NCBI GenBank assembly: GCA_947247005.1
Contig: OX365946.1
Coordinates: forward strand, 6,518,453 to 6,582,452
Direction of reading: 5' to 3'
Source: Spisula solida
Lineage: Eukaryota > Mollusca > Bivalvia > Venerida > Mactridae
DNA: 64,000 nt
Program-made: the position numbers and the translations under genes
Notes under the pieces: model-generated
What the model saw: only the letters and a program-made list of their open reading frames with translations
Told to the model about the DNA's origin: nothing
Database searches by the model: none
In this document: piece after piece, positions 11,870 to 23,884 of the stretch
Layout of the letters: every line of letters begins with the position of its first letter
How positions within the stretch are numbered: position 1 is the stretch's first letter

Positions 11870-12870
11870 GTAGATCAGTATACCATGTTGTTGGTTTATC
11901 TACACATCTGTTATGTCTATTATGTTGTCTCATCTATACAATGTTCCATTTATAATCCACATAATTATGTTGTTGTTTTATCAAATCATTATTCCGTGTT
12001 TGTACTAGACAATGTGTACATCATGTTGTATAATCTATACAATGTTCTATTTTTAATCCACATAATCATGTTATTGTTTTATCAAATCACTAGTTCATGT
12101 TTGTATCATGTTGTCTCATTGATAAACTGTCCAAAGTTTAATCCGCATGATCGCATTGTTGTTTAATCAAACCATTATTTCATGTTTATATCATGTTGAC
12201 TCATTGATAAACTGTTCAAAGTGTAATTCACATGATCGCATTGTTGTTTAATTAAAACATTATTTCATGTTTATATCATATTGACTCATTGATAAACTAT
12301 TCAAAGTGTAATTCGCATTGTTGTTTAATTAAAACATTATTTCATGTTTATATCATGTTGACTCATTGATAAACTGTTCAAAGTGTAATTCACATGATCG
12401 CAGTGTTGTTTAATTAAAACATTATTTCATGTTTATATCATATTGACTCATTGATAAACTGTTCAAAGTGTAATTCGCATTGTTGTTTAATTAAAACATT
12501 GTTTTATATTTGTAGCATGTTGACTCATTGATGAACTGTTTAAAGTTTAATCCGTATGATTGCATTGTTGTTTTATTAAAACATTATTTCATGTTTATAT
12601 CATATTGACTCATTGATAAACTATTCAAAGTGTAATTCGCATTGTTGTTTAATTAAAACATTATTTCATGTTTATATCATGTTGACTCATTGATTAACTG
12701 TTCAAAGTGTAATTCACATGATCGCAGTGTTGTTTTATTAAAACATTATTTCATGTTTATATCATGTTGACTCATTGATAAACTGTCCAAAGTGTAATAC
12801 GCATGATCGCATTGTTGTTTAATTAAAACATTATTTTATATTTCTAGCATGTTGACTCATTGATGAACAA
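11870..12870. repeat. Satellite of alternating 85- and 77-bp units
   Basis: About ten copies of a unit containing TGTTGACTCATTGATAAACT, CAAAGTGTAATTC and TTGTTTAATTAAAACATT. Successive CATGTTTATATCAT landmarks sit near 12181, 12266, 12343 and 12428, giving 85- and 77-bp periods. The shorter form lacks the ACATGATCGC octamer region. Copies before 12170 are more diverged. The open frames here (11737-12166) are by-products of the repeat. Confidence 0.85.
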
Positions 12871-12935
12871 ATATTACTTTATCTATCAATAAATGTCGTC
12901 CTTGTAATGAAACAATTGTCTTGGTCTATTATCAA

Positions 12936-13575
12936 GTTTTTATATGTTTAAAAAAAGATTTAGGATTTTGGCCGTTTTTTTGCATTAAACATGTGTTCAA
13001 CAAATACATTTTGTCTTGTAAAACAGTTAATAAAAGTGCAATCCATATGAAACTTTGTAATTTTACTAATTTGATAGTAAGCACTTTCTTAATATAAAAC
13101 TGATGGAATATCAAATATGTTTTAAAAGAGTCAGAGATGCGTTTTCCAAACATATTTGCCAAATGGACTTAGATATGGTCTTGCACCCACCCCTCCAATT
13201 TTGGTTTCCATTTAAACAGATCGAAAAAGGTTATAGTGAACGTATATTATTATTAACTTTACATCTTATAGAATTACAGCCACAATAAAGATGATCCTCG
13301 ATTCTATATTATATTGCGATATAAAATAAGCAGTAGATATACATGTATATATATCATTATTTTGGGTCATTTTAAATACTATTGCGCACTGACAACCGAA
13401 AGCCACACAGTAATGGCGGCATCGCCTAGCCACCCACGTAAGAGTCAGACATAGAACAAACCATCCATATCGCCAAAAATAGATATATCAAGCAAGTCTA
13501 TATATTCACCCGCACTGAATGACAAGTACGGTAAGACTTTACAGCCGCCACACATCTGATGTAGTGATCAGTAAA
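12936..13575. repeat. Dispersed ~640-bp repeat, copy 2
   Basis: Aligns with 4874-5515 across the whole block. It starts directly after the 85/77-bp satellite and a short TGTCGTCCTTGTAATGAAAC piece also present near 3127. Confidence 0.75.
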
Positions 13576-13765
13576 TACTGTTTTGCACAGACAATCCAAA
13601 GCCACACAGAAACGGCGACATCGCCTAGCCACCAACGTACGAGTCAAACATAGAACGGATCATCCATATCCCAAAAACTAGATAAATCAAGCAAGCCTAT
13701 ACACTCTGAAGGACAGTTTCGGGAGAATTTTAACAGCCGCCACACACCTACTGTAGTCAGTGTAG
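13560..13765. repeat. Extra tandem copy of the ~230-bp repeat end
   Basis: The segment with GACAATCCAAAGCCACACAG, GACATCGCCTAGCCACC and ATCAAGCAAGCCTATACACT repeats the last third of the preceding 640-bp unit. Relatives in the reverse direction lie near 25150-25292, 39372-39500, 40272-40412 and 49628-49765. Confidence 0.7.
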
Positions 13766-13779
13766 CAATACCACGTGAC

Positions 13780-14163
13780 TTTTGACTACAGTTACAAGAA
13801 GAAATTTGTAAAAATGTGAAAATAAAATAGCCATTAGTATTTTATTTCATCATCAATTTCTATGAAATATACGCCACGCTAAGGGGACAATTATTTGCTT
13901 TCCGTGAAATATAAAATCTTTTTCAGCGGCTGTGCCGTTTTGTCTATTACCTTGTGAAACCGTGGAACTTGTAGGTTTCACAGGGTAATGGAAAAATCGG
14001 TAAAAATGCTGAAAAAGATATTATATTTCAAGGAAAGCAAATACTTTTCCCCTTAGCGTGGTGTATATTTATAGAAATCGATGAAGAAATAGAATACTTA
14101 TGGCTATATTTGTGTTCTAATGTTTACACATTTCTACTTGTAACTGTAGCCAAAAGCCTACCC
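13780..14163. mobile_element. Palindromic MITE (fold-back), copy 1
   Basis: The sequence is nearly a complete inverted repeat with its centre near 13975. Left-arm blocks GACTACAGTTACAAG, CACGCTAAGGGG, TTTGCTTTCC and AATATAAAATCTTTTTCAGC are mirrored in the right arm. It interrupts the ~230-bp repeat, whose continuation resumes at about 14166. There is no coding capacity. A related palindrome is at 38660-39040. Confidence 0.75.
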
Positions 14164-14165
14164 TG

Positions 14166-15204
14166 GTAGTGATAAATGTATACTGTTGGTTGCGCACATA
14201 CAATCCAAAATTAACTTAGTAATGGAACTAGATAAAGATGACTTAACGTATCAACACAACTGCAGGAATATTCCTTTATCATATACAAACGTACCTACAA
14301 AATGGGAAAACATGCGTTTAATGTTTATACATTGGCGTCATAGACGTCGGCACATTTTCGACATATAACGCGATGCCCATTCATTAAAATGTAAATGTTA
14401 ACGTCATGACGTACGTCTTTGACGTTGGCATATGTTCGGCATATAAGACGCCATACAGGCATCACACACGTTAATTCGATAAAACTTCGTGCAGGCATGA
14501 TACGGATACAGAAAACCAGACATGTATGACTGATAAGGAAAATTTTATATGTTGCGAGGTATTCCACTGTGCGTGACAATACGGTGCTAGGCATAGGTAA
14601 CTGTATCATTAATGAAGAGTAAACACTTTATTATATGTAAGATTTATAATATCTTAGATAACTTAAACTTTATTAAAGATTTTTCTACTATGGTACAGTT
14701 ACATGTGGTGTTTGGCATATAATAAAAAGCACACATCCAAATAATTAAGGAAACTAATAATGTATAAAGAATTAATATAAATATTGAATTATATAAAAAC
14801 ACAATTCTATGCAATGTAAATATATTAATATTTAATATATTAATATAAAAATACAATTATTTATATAATATTGAATTAAAGTGTATATAAAAATACGTTA
14901 CACGTGTTATTGTCGAATTTGTTTCATCTTTATCAATTATTAATGTACAACCAGAATGAAATTACTATTTCCTTCAAGAATACATAATTCAATACCGGTT
15001 TTATTAGAAATTTGTAATAAGGAAATTTAATAACGAAGTTTAAAATATCAATGATTAATAATGTTTCCTCATTGAAAAACCATCGTGTCAATAGAAAAGA
15101 AAAGTAAATGTTGTTAATAAGAAAAGTATCGGTAAATGACGCTAACAAACTGGGTGAAGAATGAAGTAAAAACCGCACGAATTTATAAAGATCATTAAGA
15201 AATT
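14166..15204. other. AT-rich intergenic stretch
   Basis: Very AT-rich around 14640-14880. Open frames on the minus strand (14644-14856, 14933-15178) are hydrophobic only because of the base composition. No gene is supported. Confidence 0.4.
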
Positions 15205-15590
15205 ATGGCAACATGGGATTTTGAGTTTAAATATCCCACACATTTTTATTCCATGAATGATGTATCCAAATTCATGAAGAATTTATGCTCTGGTTTTGAA
15301 GGATAACTCTTCTACGCAAACCGAAATTCTACCAGAAACAGCTAATCAGTAAAGAAAAATATACACAGGTATTTATCAATAGATTTTGCTATAAAACAGG
15401 AAGTGACATCATCATATCTATGGCGTCATTTCTTGTTTTTTGCTGACTTACGTGAAAAATGTTATGATTCTGATTCTGATAAGATATTGCTGTATGAGCG
15501 TTCATCTTTAGGAAAAAGGTTTTTAAGTCACAGAGGTGATGAAAATCCTGTGGAAATCGAAGAACTTTGTAATGATAAATGAAAGCGAGG
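15205..15590 (+). pseudogene. Possible decayed coding remnant
   Basis: Overlapping plus-strand segments in different frames look protein-like. An ATG frame starts MATWDFEFKYPTHFYSMNDV at 15205 and stops at a TAA. A shifted frame reads DNSSTQTEILPETANQ. A third stays open for about 70 codons to 15590 and contains EKCYDSDSDKILLYERSS. The run of charged and acidic residues is unlike random AT-rich translation. It could be a frameshifted exon of a gene or element protein that I do not recognise. Chance open frames remain possible. Confidence 0.22.
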
Positions 15591-16778
15591 AGAAAGTGGT
15601 GAGTTTACTTAATAAAAGGGAAGCAGACAACCTTCAAAATATTAATTAACAATCACCAAAGAAGGAAAATATAAATTAAATTTATTATTATTGATAACAA
15701 TCAACAAGGAAGTTTAGTAAGAAGCAATTGCAAGAGTAAACAGGAGAACTTTTATCCATATCAATAGTTCAAAGATATAATCAGAGTCATTTAGTGTATC
15801 AGCATTTATAAGAAAGCAGAAAGCACTTATTACAACAAATCAGCTGCAAAAAAACAGGATATGTTTGCAAGAAAGCACTGACATTTGACCTAATACCTAA
15901 GAGCATGTGGCCTAGATATAGCTTGGACATGAGGCCTAAACTGAATCTGTTTGCCATACACGATGGCTATTAGTCTATGCAGATCTATTGTCCTTGACTA
16001 TGGGACATCTGAGAAGTCATTTGGGGTCAGCATGTAAATATATCTCTATGAACACGCTGAATGCCCCTGTTCACTGTATGCTAATATACTGAAACATGTG
16101 ATTGAAAACAAGGGAGATAATTATGGGGTTTAGATTAAATAATCACAATTATGATGATGGTATTTTGAACTGTATTTATCCCTAAATGTTTTGTCATATT
16201 GACAATGTGTTATTAATAAAAGAGACAAAGTTACGAATGTTTAACCTAGGTCCCCGTTTTTTTGGGACACCCTGTATATCCACAATTTAGTTAATAATTG
16301 TTACCGACAATTTATCTTAATATTTTTTGGATTTCTAAATGGTGTTGATCTACGAATAGTCGAAACAAAATCGTTAAAACACGTTGACCATTTCGATTTC
16401 CGCGATATTTTATGTGCTTGTATCAAATCTTACTAAAAAGCCGATAACCAGTTAGATAATTGATTACACATCAAGGTACTTGTTTTAACAAGGACGGCCG
16501 TCTGTAATGCATACAATTAACGTTGCTATACAATGAAATCAACCTCCGATGAAGAGTTTACACTTGAATGGAAGTACACTAACGTACACGTACTATTGCG
16601 TACTAAAGAAAATGTAAATGGCCCTTGAACAATGTTATGTCTCAATTGTGCTTTTGATATAATCGGACAAAAATAAATTTGCGCGCTATAAATAGTACTA
16701 GAACAGATCATTCGAATTTACAATGTGCATCTGAAGTGAACTAATAAGGTTATTAACTTCATCACAATAACCGATGAG
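15591..16778. other. Intergenic stretch
   Basis: No gene is seen. At 16250-16275 lies CCCCGTTTTTTTGGGACACC followed by CTGTA, which looks like one end of a mariner-type element. I did not find the matching opposite end. Confidence 0.35.
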
Positions 16779-16860
16779 AAAATAGCTCAGTCAGAACAGA
16801 GCAATATTGAATCTTATCAAAGGCATGTTTTTATTTCGCGAGAGTTCGAGTCCCATTGTA
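16779..16860 (+). repeat. tRNA-derived SINE remnant
   Basis: AAATAGCTCAGTCAGAACAG resembles a tRNA A box and, 45-50 bases later, GAGAGTTCGAGTCCCATTG resembles a B box. The stem pairing is poor, so a working tRNA is unlikely. Confidence 0.5.
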
Positions 16861-17090
16861 TAATGACATTATGAGTTTAGAAGCTAGACCATTGCTTCAA
16901 TTTTCTTTTATCCGATCTGGTAGAAAAATGCCATTGGTATTATCGAATTATATAGACATTATAAGGCTAAGGGAAAGATGGATGCAAGATTTAAAAGTGG
17001 TGCAGATTTTTTAAACAGGGACAACAACACATGCTTCAAAACTTATTTTCGTAAACATATGATATCTTATGCTCCAGGTTGAAGATTTTT

Positions 17091-17943
17091 ATCCCCCGCC
17101 GATGAAATCGGTAGGGGGGTATTGAAATGGTGTTGTCCGTCCGTCCGTCCTTCCGTCCATCCGCAGCCATTTCTCTGTAACTAGCTGGTACAATTTCATG
17201 AAACTTAAAATAAATGTGAACTACCATACTGGGATGATGCCCATTAAGTTTTTTTGGTGATCTATATATAACTCTGGTTGCCAAGACAACAGATTGGAAA
17301 CACTTAAACAATTCATACAAAATCAACCACTGGCCAGATTTTAAAATTATTTTACAAAAATACTTGTTGGGTAGCCCTCTTATAAAATTGACATTTTTGT
17401 CATGCTTTCTCAAAAAACATGGCCGCCAGCGGGTGGGGCCTGTTTCTCTGTTTATATCTCTAGTAAAATCTTTTAAAAATCTTCTTCCCTAAAAGTACTG
17501 GTTGGATTTCATTATGAATTGGTTACAATTTTCCTTTGGTGATTCTTATGACTCTGGTAGCCGTCTGGTTGCCATGGCAACCGATTGCAAAAACTTAAAA
17601 AATTCATAAAAAAATCAACCACTGGCAAGATTTCAAAATAATCTTACAGAAATAGTTATTTGCTGTGGTCCTTTCTTAACATAGCTAAAAGATTTGAAAT
17701 CTATTAATAACTACAAAACTTCTCCAAAACAACTGGTTGGTTTTCATTAACAAATGTATCCAAAAGAAATCTTTTTTTTTCGTGTACAAATAAAAAAAAG
17801 TGGTTTGATCATTTGTTACATATTCTGTTGTTTGTCTCACTTTCTGTTCCTACCCTTTGTTGGCCAATTTTCCAACCTGTGTAGAGATACTGAGCTTACA
17901 TTCCAACCTGCTCAATGTTACTGATAACCTGTAGGCGGGGGAT
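17091..17943. repeat. ~0.85-kb dispersed element with inverted ATCCCCCGCC ends
   Basis: The left end ATCCCCCGCC at 17091 is matched by GGCGGGGGAT at 17934-17943. Next to the left end is a GTCCGTCCGTCC run. The interior holds two diverged copies of a block with ATCAACCACTGGC and of TTGCCA-GGCAACMGATTG-like sequence. Elements with these ends are widespread in bivalve genomes as far as I know. No transposase is present; the 125-codon frame at 17036-17413 is a by-product. Confidence 0.65.
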
Positions 17944-18109
17944 ATCAATTCAATGAATTTGCTTGTTTATATAGTTATTGTCATATATTTGCATGGATAT
18001 TATTCATCAAATGTATATACAAAACTTACCAGTTTGAAGTCGAGTTTATTTCAAGGTCAAAGCGGAAAAAAGCTAAAAATCAATATTTCCTCACTATTTT
18101 CGAACATTG

Positions 18110-18420
18110 TCTGGGCATCGTATGACGGGACATATTAACACTGTGGACAAATGTCTTAGAGTTTTGGACATCTTCAAAATTGCCAACGTCATGCGCCTAT
18201 CGTAGGTGGTCTGTCGCACGATACCCGATGTCATCTTGTAGTAGAAGCATGAAGTGAGCATGAACATGATAATAATGTCAAATTGAGCACGTATAATCAT
18301 ACTAATTTCGTGCGACGATCGTGCAATGCCCGGGCGACGGTCGTACGACATACACACGACGGACATATAAATACGGATTATCGCAGGAAGATCGTGCAAC
18401 AATCATGCGACGTTTCCACG
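18110..18420. repeat. Cluster of short TCGTGCGAC-type palindromic words
   Basis: The words TCGTGCGACGATCGTGC, GGTCGTACGACA, AGATCGTGCAACAATCATGCG and relatives recur on both strands over 300 bp of otherwise AT-rich sequence. It is probably a small repetitive element. No end or target duplication is defined. Confidence 0.35.
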
Positions 18421-18855
18421 ACACATAAGTACTATATTCTTAGAGAACGAGTGTAAATTCCAAGCAACATGGCGAGGTATTTATCTACAAAATGAAGTTA
18501 CTTATATACAAGTATATTTTCTCGCAATATTTCTAATATGATTTAATTACCACAATGCAATAAATGCAAATGACAAACATATTCATTCCATAGAAATATA
18601 TTAAATAATTATTATTCATGTAATTGATTTAATAAGTACACCAAAAATGAGGTCAATGAGGCTGATAGATAGGATAGGACTACCCAAGATAAAACCTTAA
18701 AGTAGTGGAACCTCTGGTTAAGCTCAATACTATTAACTTGACGGATTTCTTCTTGTTTTAATTGGCACAACTGAACTTATATTTGGGGCAACTCTATCTT
18801 GTCATGGTCAATTGTCCTCGACAAGTCTATTTTGAAAGAAATTGTAGAGCCCTGA
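18421..18855. other. Intergenic stretch
   Basis: AT-rich sequence with no feature that I can support. Confidence 0.4.
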
Positions 18856-19990
18856 CTAATTGTTGTAATTAAAAATTTTCTCACCCAGATAAGTTAAGTT
18901 AACTACCCATTCCTTTGTAATATAAGAAGGCATATCATGTTGAATAGTGGTAAGTGTAGTATTGATATCAGCATTGTGTTTGGTATTGGCATCAACTAGG
19001 CTATGCAAAGTAGCTAATTGAGTATGGACATCATTATGGAGACCTTGAAGTGCATTTTCAATGTAGTTATATTGGTACTCGGATTCAGTAATTAATACTG
19101 CTATACACATGCCACACATATCTTGGGCAACGGGGTACCATTAACAAACACACCAGTATAGATGCGACCTATAACGAGACCGGAAGCATTGATATGGAAC
19201 TTACCAATGGAGGACAAGTCCATGATGTATTGGTAGTGGGGAATGATATGTTTAGTTATTGCAATGGTATTCTGTTCTAATGGCTTTATTTTGAAATGAC
19301 TAATTTTAACACTCTGTAACTCTGTCTGAGTATTAATGAACATAGTTTGTGTTAGCAATACATGAATACCATGGTTTAGAAAACTATGACTAGCATACTT
19401 GATGGTACATGTGCCCAGGGTAGTAAACAACGGGTTATGAAGGGGGTCATTATGCATTTGAATTTGGCTATAGAAATGCTTAAAGAAGTAGATGTCCAAC
19501 TGCGCATTATAGTTCTCATCTTTTCAGTTGACCTAATTATGGCTAAGTAGTCTTTCTTGGGGTAGATGGACCAAGTAAAATCGACCGGAAACACTAAATT
19601 ATTACACAACAAAGAGTTGACCTCGCTAGTCGTAGCTATAGAATGTTCACCCTCACAATCTGGTATGTATGAATAATGGAATAGAGTTCAAAATTTCTGG
19701 ACTTGTTATGCCAATCGGCTACAGGTAAGTCAATATGGTAGCATTTATACAAATAAATAGACAAATGTAAAAAACTGACCTATCAACCCGAGCCTTCAGG
19801 GTATGTGCTGTATCAAAACGTTTCTTGATGGCATCAAAGTCACACTTCAAAGAATCTCATAAATCGTATGCGTCAGAACTATGATCTTAATATTCTAACG
19901 ATTGGGTAAAACTCCTAGACAGCTGCGCATTGTACGGCAAAGAAATTCCTACGGCAACTGTGAAAGGCGTCCAACGCATTAGCAACGTTC
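18856..19990 (-). pseudogene. Broken minus-strand coding remnant, family unknown
   Basis: Read on the minus strand, protein-like segments follow each other from about 19990 to 18856 in changing frames. The first has two in-frame stops. Later segments are open frames at 19376-19612, 19101-19499 and 18856-19119, overlapping by about 20-120 bases, as expected after small indels. The last part has a heptad-like region (LQGLHNDVHTQLATLHSLVD) followed by N-glycosylation-type sequons. Before it lies a short cysteine-rich hydrophobic stretch (KICVACV). Such a layout can occur in surface or fusion-type proteins of retroelements, but I cannot name the family. It may equally be a dead host gene. It has at least three frame breaks and cannot encode a protein. 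Confidence 0.5.
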
Positions 19991-20057
19991 ATGAACGAGC
20001 ATGTAATAAAATTTGACATTTGGTGTGTTGGGTAGTGTGCTGTGTGATTGTTTCTGT

Positions 20058-20112
20058 TTTCTATGCTCGACTCTGTCAGTTGAATGCTGCCTCCCCTGTA
20101 CGATTAGTATTA
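20058..20112 (+). repeat. Dispersed ~55-bp core, copy 1
   Basis: A block of the type TTTTCTRTGCTCGRCTG followed by GTTRARTGCTRCCTTCCCTG and a weakly conserved tail. Other copies are listed at 23885, 27630, 35922, 44235, 44630 and 55125. The shared core among otherwise unrelated flanks suggests a SINE core or the conserved end of a larger repeat. Confidence 0.6.
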
Positions 20113-21504
20113 TCTTACCAGTCAGCTTATTTTAGTATTTGACCTATATTCGAAACCCAAGGGAGGCAACTCGAGTAATCTTACTGTATTGTCCACGCAG
20201 ATTTCTTTCCCTTAAATTGATTTTGCTGTACTATATAACTCACATTAATAACAAATTTAAATAAATACTGGTAACTATACGTACTTATGATGCATGTTTC
20301 TTTCTTCAATACTATATATGTTGTACATAATAATGTATGTAAAAAATCGAAATAAGCGCTTTGATTTTCACTAAGTTATAATGCATACGAATATATTTAC
20401 TAATATGTTATCTCGGAGACCACAGTCCTTAATATTTGTTTGCTCTAACTGCGTGATTCCTTAGTCAATGTGCTGGGCGAAATCACCTTTTGGAATTGAC
20501 GAAGATGGTTACTGTGTTGTATTACTACATTCATGTGACTGATCATGGTTCAGCAGGTTTGTATAGACACCCTTGTTACCCTGATAATCCACCATGATTG
20601 GATAATCGCAACATGATTGCAAAATGGCGGGTGTATGTTTACGTATTCGTCGCATTTTTTTGCCAATTCTTCAAATCTACGGGTTTAACCACCTTCTGAT
20701 GCTGTATGAAGATAAACTAGTAAATTCGTTCCATGAAAGTAAAACTATTTATCCGTATCTTTGTGAATGTGATACACAATACGTTAAAAAGTTTGAAAAA
20801 TCTGTGTTGTATTTATTTGACAGTAAATAAAACATATATATTGTTGTTTATTTTGGGTTAAGATCTTTTCTTTATACCGCTCATTCATTTCACTATCAGA
20901 CTTAGTTTAATGTAAGTTATTTACATTTGCGGTTTCTACGTGATAACCATTTAAAGTAACCCATGTGTGAAAAATGGATAAAAACAACATGATTGAGGAT
21001 AAAGAGCAACATGATTTATCCTTTAAAGTGGATACTGACCAACATTGATTTTTCATTGATGCGCTGCAGTGTGAATTTAATATTTAGCTTCACTATTGGA
21101 AGAATAATGGGATGACCCCAACACATACGTAGGAGTAGATAACTCTATGAAGTATTTATTGGAAAATATGTCCCTTTTTTCAACTTAGTGCAAATTTGTA
21201 AGTTTACGTTCAAGGTTTTAACCTATAATATTACATATTGCTGTGATACTTTGCATACTTGTCAACCGTCTTGACCCCAACATCTGCACTCTATCAAGCA
21301 TGTTGTTGAATGTTATGCCCCATTTGGACTTACGGACTTAGAAATACAAAAGTTTAAAGTTTATGTACACAATTTTAACCTCTAAAGTCTTCAAAGTGCA
21401 TTGACATGTATCTTTGATACTTTGCATACTTTCACAACATCATGACGCCATGACCTCCACAGCAATATGTAACTCTATCAAATGTATGTTGAAATTGTGC
21501 CTTT

Positions 21505-21900
21505 AACTTTTAACCTCTAAGTGTGACCTTAACCTTTGAGCTAGGGACATTGGTCTTGCGCTTGACACGCTGTCTCGATGTTGTGAACATTAGTAACCAA
21601 TAAGAAATGACATAGTTACAGAGCGGACATGAATCACATGCCTATTTGAGCATTTTAACTTTTGATCTCTAAGTGTGACCTATACCTTTGAGTTTGGGAG
21701 CTGTGTCTTGCGCATGACACATCGCCTTGATGTGGTGAATATTTGTACCAAATATTATAAATATCCAATAAGAAATGACAAAGTTACAGCGCGGACACGA
21801 ATCACATGCCTATTTGAGCCTTTTAACCTTTGACCTCTAAGTGTGACCTTGACCTTTGAGCTAGGGACCTGGGTTTTGTGCATGACACATTGTCTTGACA
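21505..21900 (+). repeat. Tandem block of AAGTGTGACCTTGACCTTTG-type repeat
   Basis: Three units start with CTCTAAGTGTGACC near 21516, 21668 and 21836. Each continues with TTTGAGCTAGGGACCTGG, TTGCGCATGACAC, and (in complete units) AAATGACAAAGTTACAG and GCGGACACGAATCACATG. Looser relatives begin near 21240. The repeat type is very common in bivalves to my knowledge. Confidence 0.75.
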
Positions 21901-21950
21901 CACACACACCCGCACGCACACACACCCGCACGCACGCAAACACTTGAAAC
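21896..21950. repeat. CA/CGCA microsatellite
   Basis: A run of CACA interspersed with CCCGCACGCA directly follows the last unit of the molluscan repeat block. Confidence 0.85.
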
Positions 21951-22688
21951 AGAATGTACCATTTTTATTAAATGTCCCAAAAGCATGTGCTATAGACTGG
22001 GTGTGACATGCCTCACATCGGGTATGCTCATAAACCTGTTACCACAATTCATTGACTTCTTTAATGTACAATTATTTGTACCTTGAGAATCCCATTGGCA
22101 AGATTTTAATGGTAATGTTGGTTTTTAATTTTTATCCACAATCATGTTTGCCAGTATCCTAAAAAATTTAACAATCATATAGGTCAGTATCCAAAATACT
22201 ATACATGTTTGAATTTTTGTTGGTGAGCGTTAATTTATCTAAGATTTTAGAAAATTGAAACGCACACATCATAGTTTATACAACTGCCGAAACTTCCCAA
22301 ATGATATTCATTACATAGAGTCCAATAAATGAGTTTGAGAACGTTTTTAAGTACAAAACTCATTCTCAAATGCAAAATCCACACATTCTTTAAGGCTTTA
22401 CATAGTGAAAAATATTACCTACATGCAAATTGTTTAGTGCAAATAGTACATTTTCTTCATATGTTGATTATGTAATATTGAAATAAACAATCTGGATAGT
22501 TTATATGGAAAATATTGCAAAAACAATGCACTAACCACACTTTTCATGTCGGCCATTTTGCAATCATGTTGCGATTATCCAATCATGGTGGTTTATCTGG
22601 GTAACACGGGTGATAGAGGTTATTTGATGATAATTCTCAATATTCAGACAATGACTGGAAGATAGATTTGGAATTCCGCACTTAATGT

Positions 22689-22889
22689 TTATCCAGGAGA
22701 TGCTTGTACTACGCAGTAGACTAAACGTTCTTGGCTGATGTTAGTATAACACCTATGATACCAAATGTCACAACCATCACACTGTATGGCTTTTGAGTTC
22801 CATGCAACGTTTATTTTGTAGATATATATACCACATGGGCATTTAGCAGTTGTAGGTCCCGGGTGATCTTCAGCATTATTGTAACCCAA
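22689..22889 (-). pseudogene. Decayed LINE 5' fragment: PHD-like finger after a relic 2A-like motif
   Basis: The minus-strand frame contains CDGCDIWYHRCY, characteristic of the PHD-type zinc finger found near the N-terminus of proteins of some non-LTR retrotransposons in marine invertebrates. A preceding CPCGIYIYK segment is the first part of the finger, with one expected Cys ligand replaced by Tyr. Upstream stands EDHPGPT, which resembles the NPGP-type ribosome-skipping (2A-like) motif of such elements but with His for Asn. Both changes indicate decay. Only about 65 codons survive. No endonuclease or reverse transcriptase follows. Confidence 0.6.
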
Positions 22890-23884
22890 GTCAATGTAAA
22901 CACTTCAACTTCCGTTTCCTGACTGCACGGAAATAGTACGCGGGCAATCCAGCTGAAAAGTGGGTGGGTAGGGTATGGTTGGTAAGTTAAAAGCAGGATC
23001 GTGGTGATGACGTCTGGTCGAATCTTTTGATTAATGCATGGGTAATTATTGTAGGGCAGACCATTCATTTTATTTTATGTATGTTAATGCTTTCCTTAAA
23101 GACATTTTTATTGTGCGTTTTTTCCGGACGTCTTTACATTTCACACATGCGCACATTTCTGAACCGGCTTGTTGAGAAACAATACGAAAGAAGCTTGCAT
23201 AGATTTCTCTTGCAAACAAATCATCTATGTATTGACGGAACGACTCGTGCAAAATGATTAAATCGTGACTTAGTTATGAATGTTTTGTTATTGAATTTCA
23301 GCTAAAATAATAGTTTCAACAGAATATGACAGTACATCCTGAAGTGTTCCAACCGTAATAGACAGTTAACATAAACAGTGGTGTAACTCACATGCTCTCA
23401 TAACTGCGACAGATGAAACCGGGGAACCACACCCGCTCGGAACTTTGGTAGCAAAATGTAGTTATGCTTAAAACAAGATTCGTGTATCGCTGTTGGCTAA
23501 GACTTCGGATGACCACAGCGGAGAAAAAATAGTTGAAAACACACCAAAAGATTGCAGACTTGAACAGTCATCGTCGAAAGCGTTGAGAAAGCCACGAGAC
23601 ACAGGTAACGCGGGAAGGATCATCGTCAACGGTAACCTTTGTTGTAAATGGTTGAAAACAAACATCCTGAAGCCCATGTGAACTGAACAGAATGTCACCC
23701 ATACTTGCATCCCTTCTGAACCCTGAAAATGCAATAAAATGTCCAAATTAATGTTGTAGTTCTGGTAACTTGCTAGTATATGGTAGTACTAGGTAAGAAG
23801 GAAAAATAGTGTTTTAAATTTATTTTATTGATTTGTACATTGTAACAAACCGCGGTGATTTACAGCAAAAAGATAATAGATAAA
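22890..23884. other. Intergenic stretch
   Basis: Short frames at 22811-23068 (-), 23027-23257 (+) and 23493-23681 (+) lack recognisable motifs. The first may be the 5' leader of the LINE remnant. No gene is supported. Confidence 0.35.

Larger units (their letters stand above)
20568..22612. mobile_element. 2.0-kb DNA transposon-like element with 62-bp inverted ends
   Basis: The ends CACCCTTGTTACCCTGATAA and (inverted) CACCCGTGTTACCCAGATAA begin inverted repeats of about 62 bp that differ at about five positions. The 5-bp sequence ATAGA flanks both sides (20563-20567 and 22613-22617), as a target-site duplication would. Families with 5-bp duplications and CAC-starting ends exist (Transib, for example), but the assignment is tentative. 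The interior carries no transposase. It holds a tandem block of a common molluscan repeat (21505-21900) and a CA-rich run. The element is therefore non-autonomous. Confidence 0.82.

Noticed and set aside
17036..17413. 125-codon minus frame
   Set aside because: It lies across the start of a dispersed repeat with a GTCCGTCC run and has no domain.
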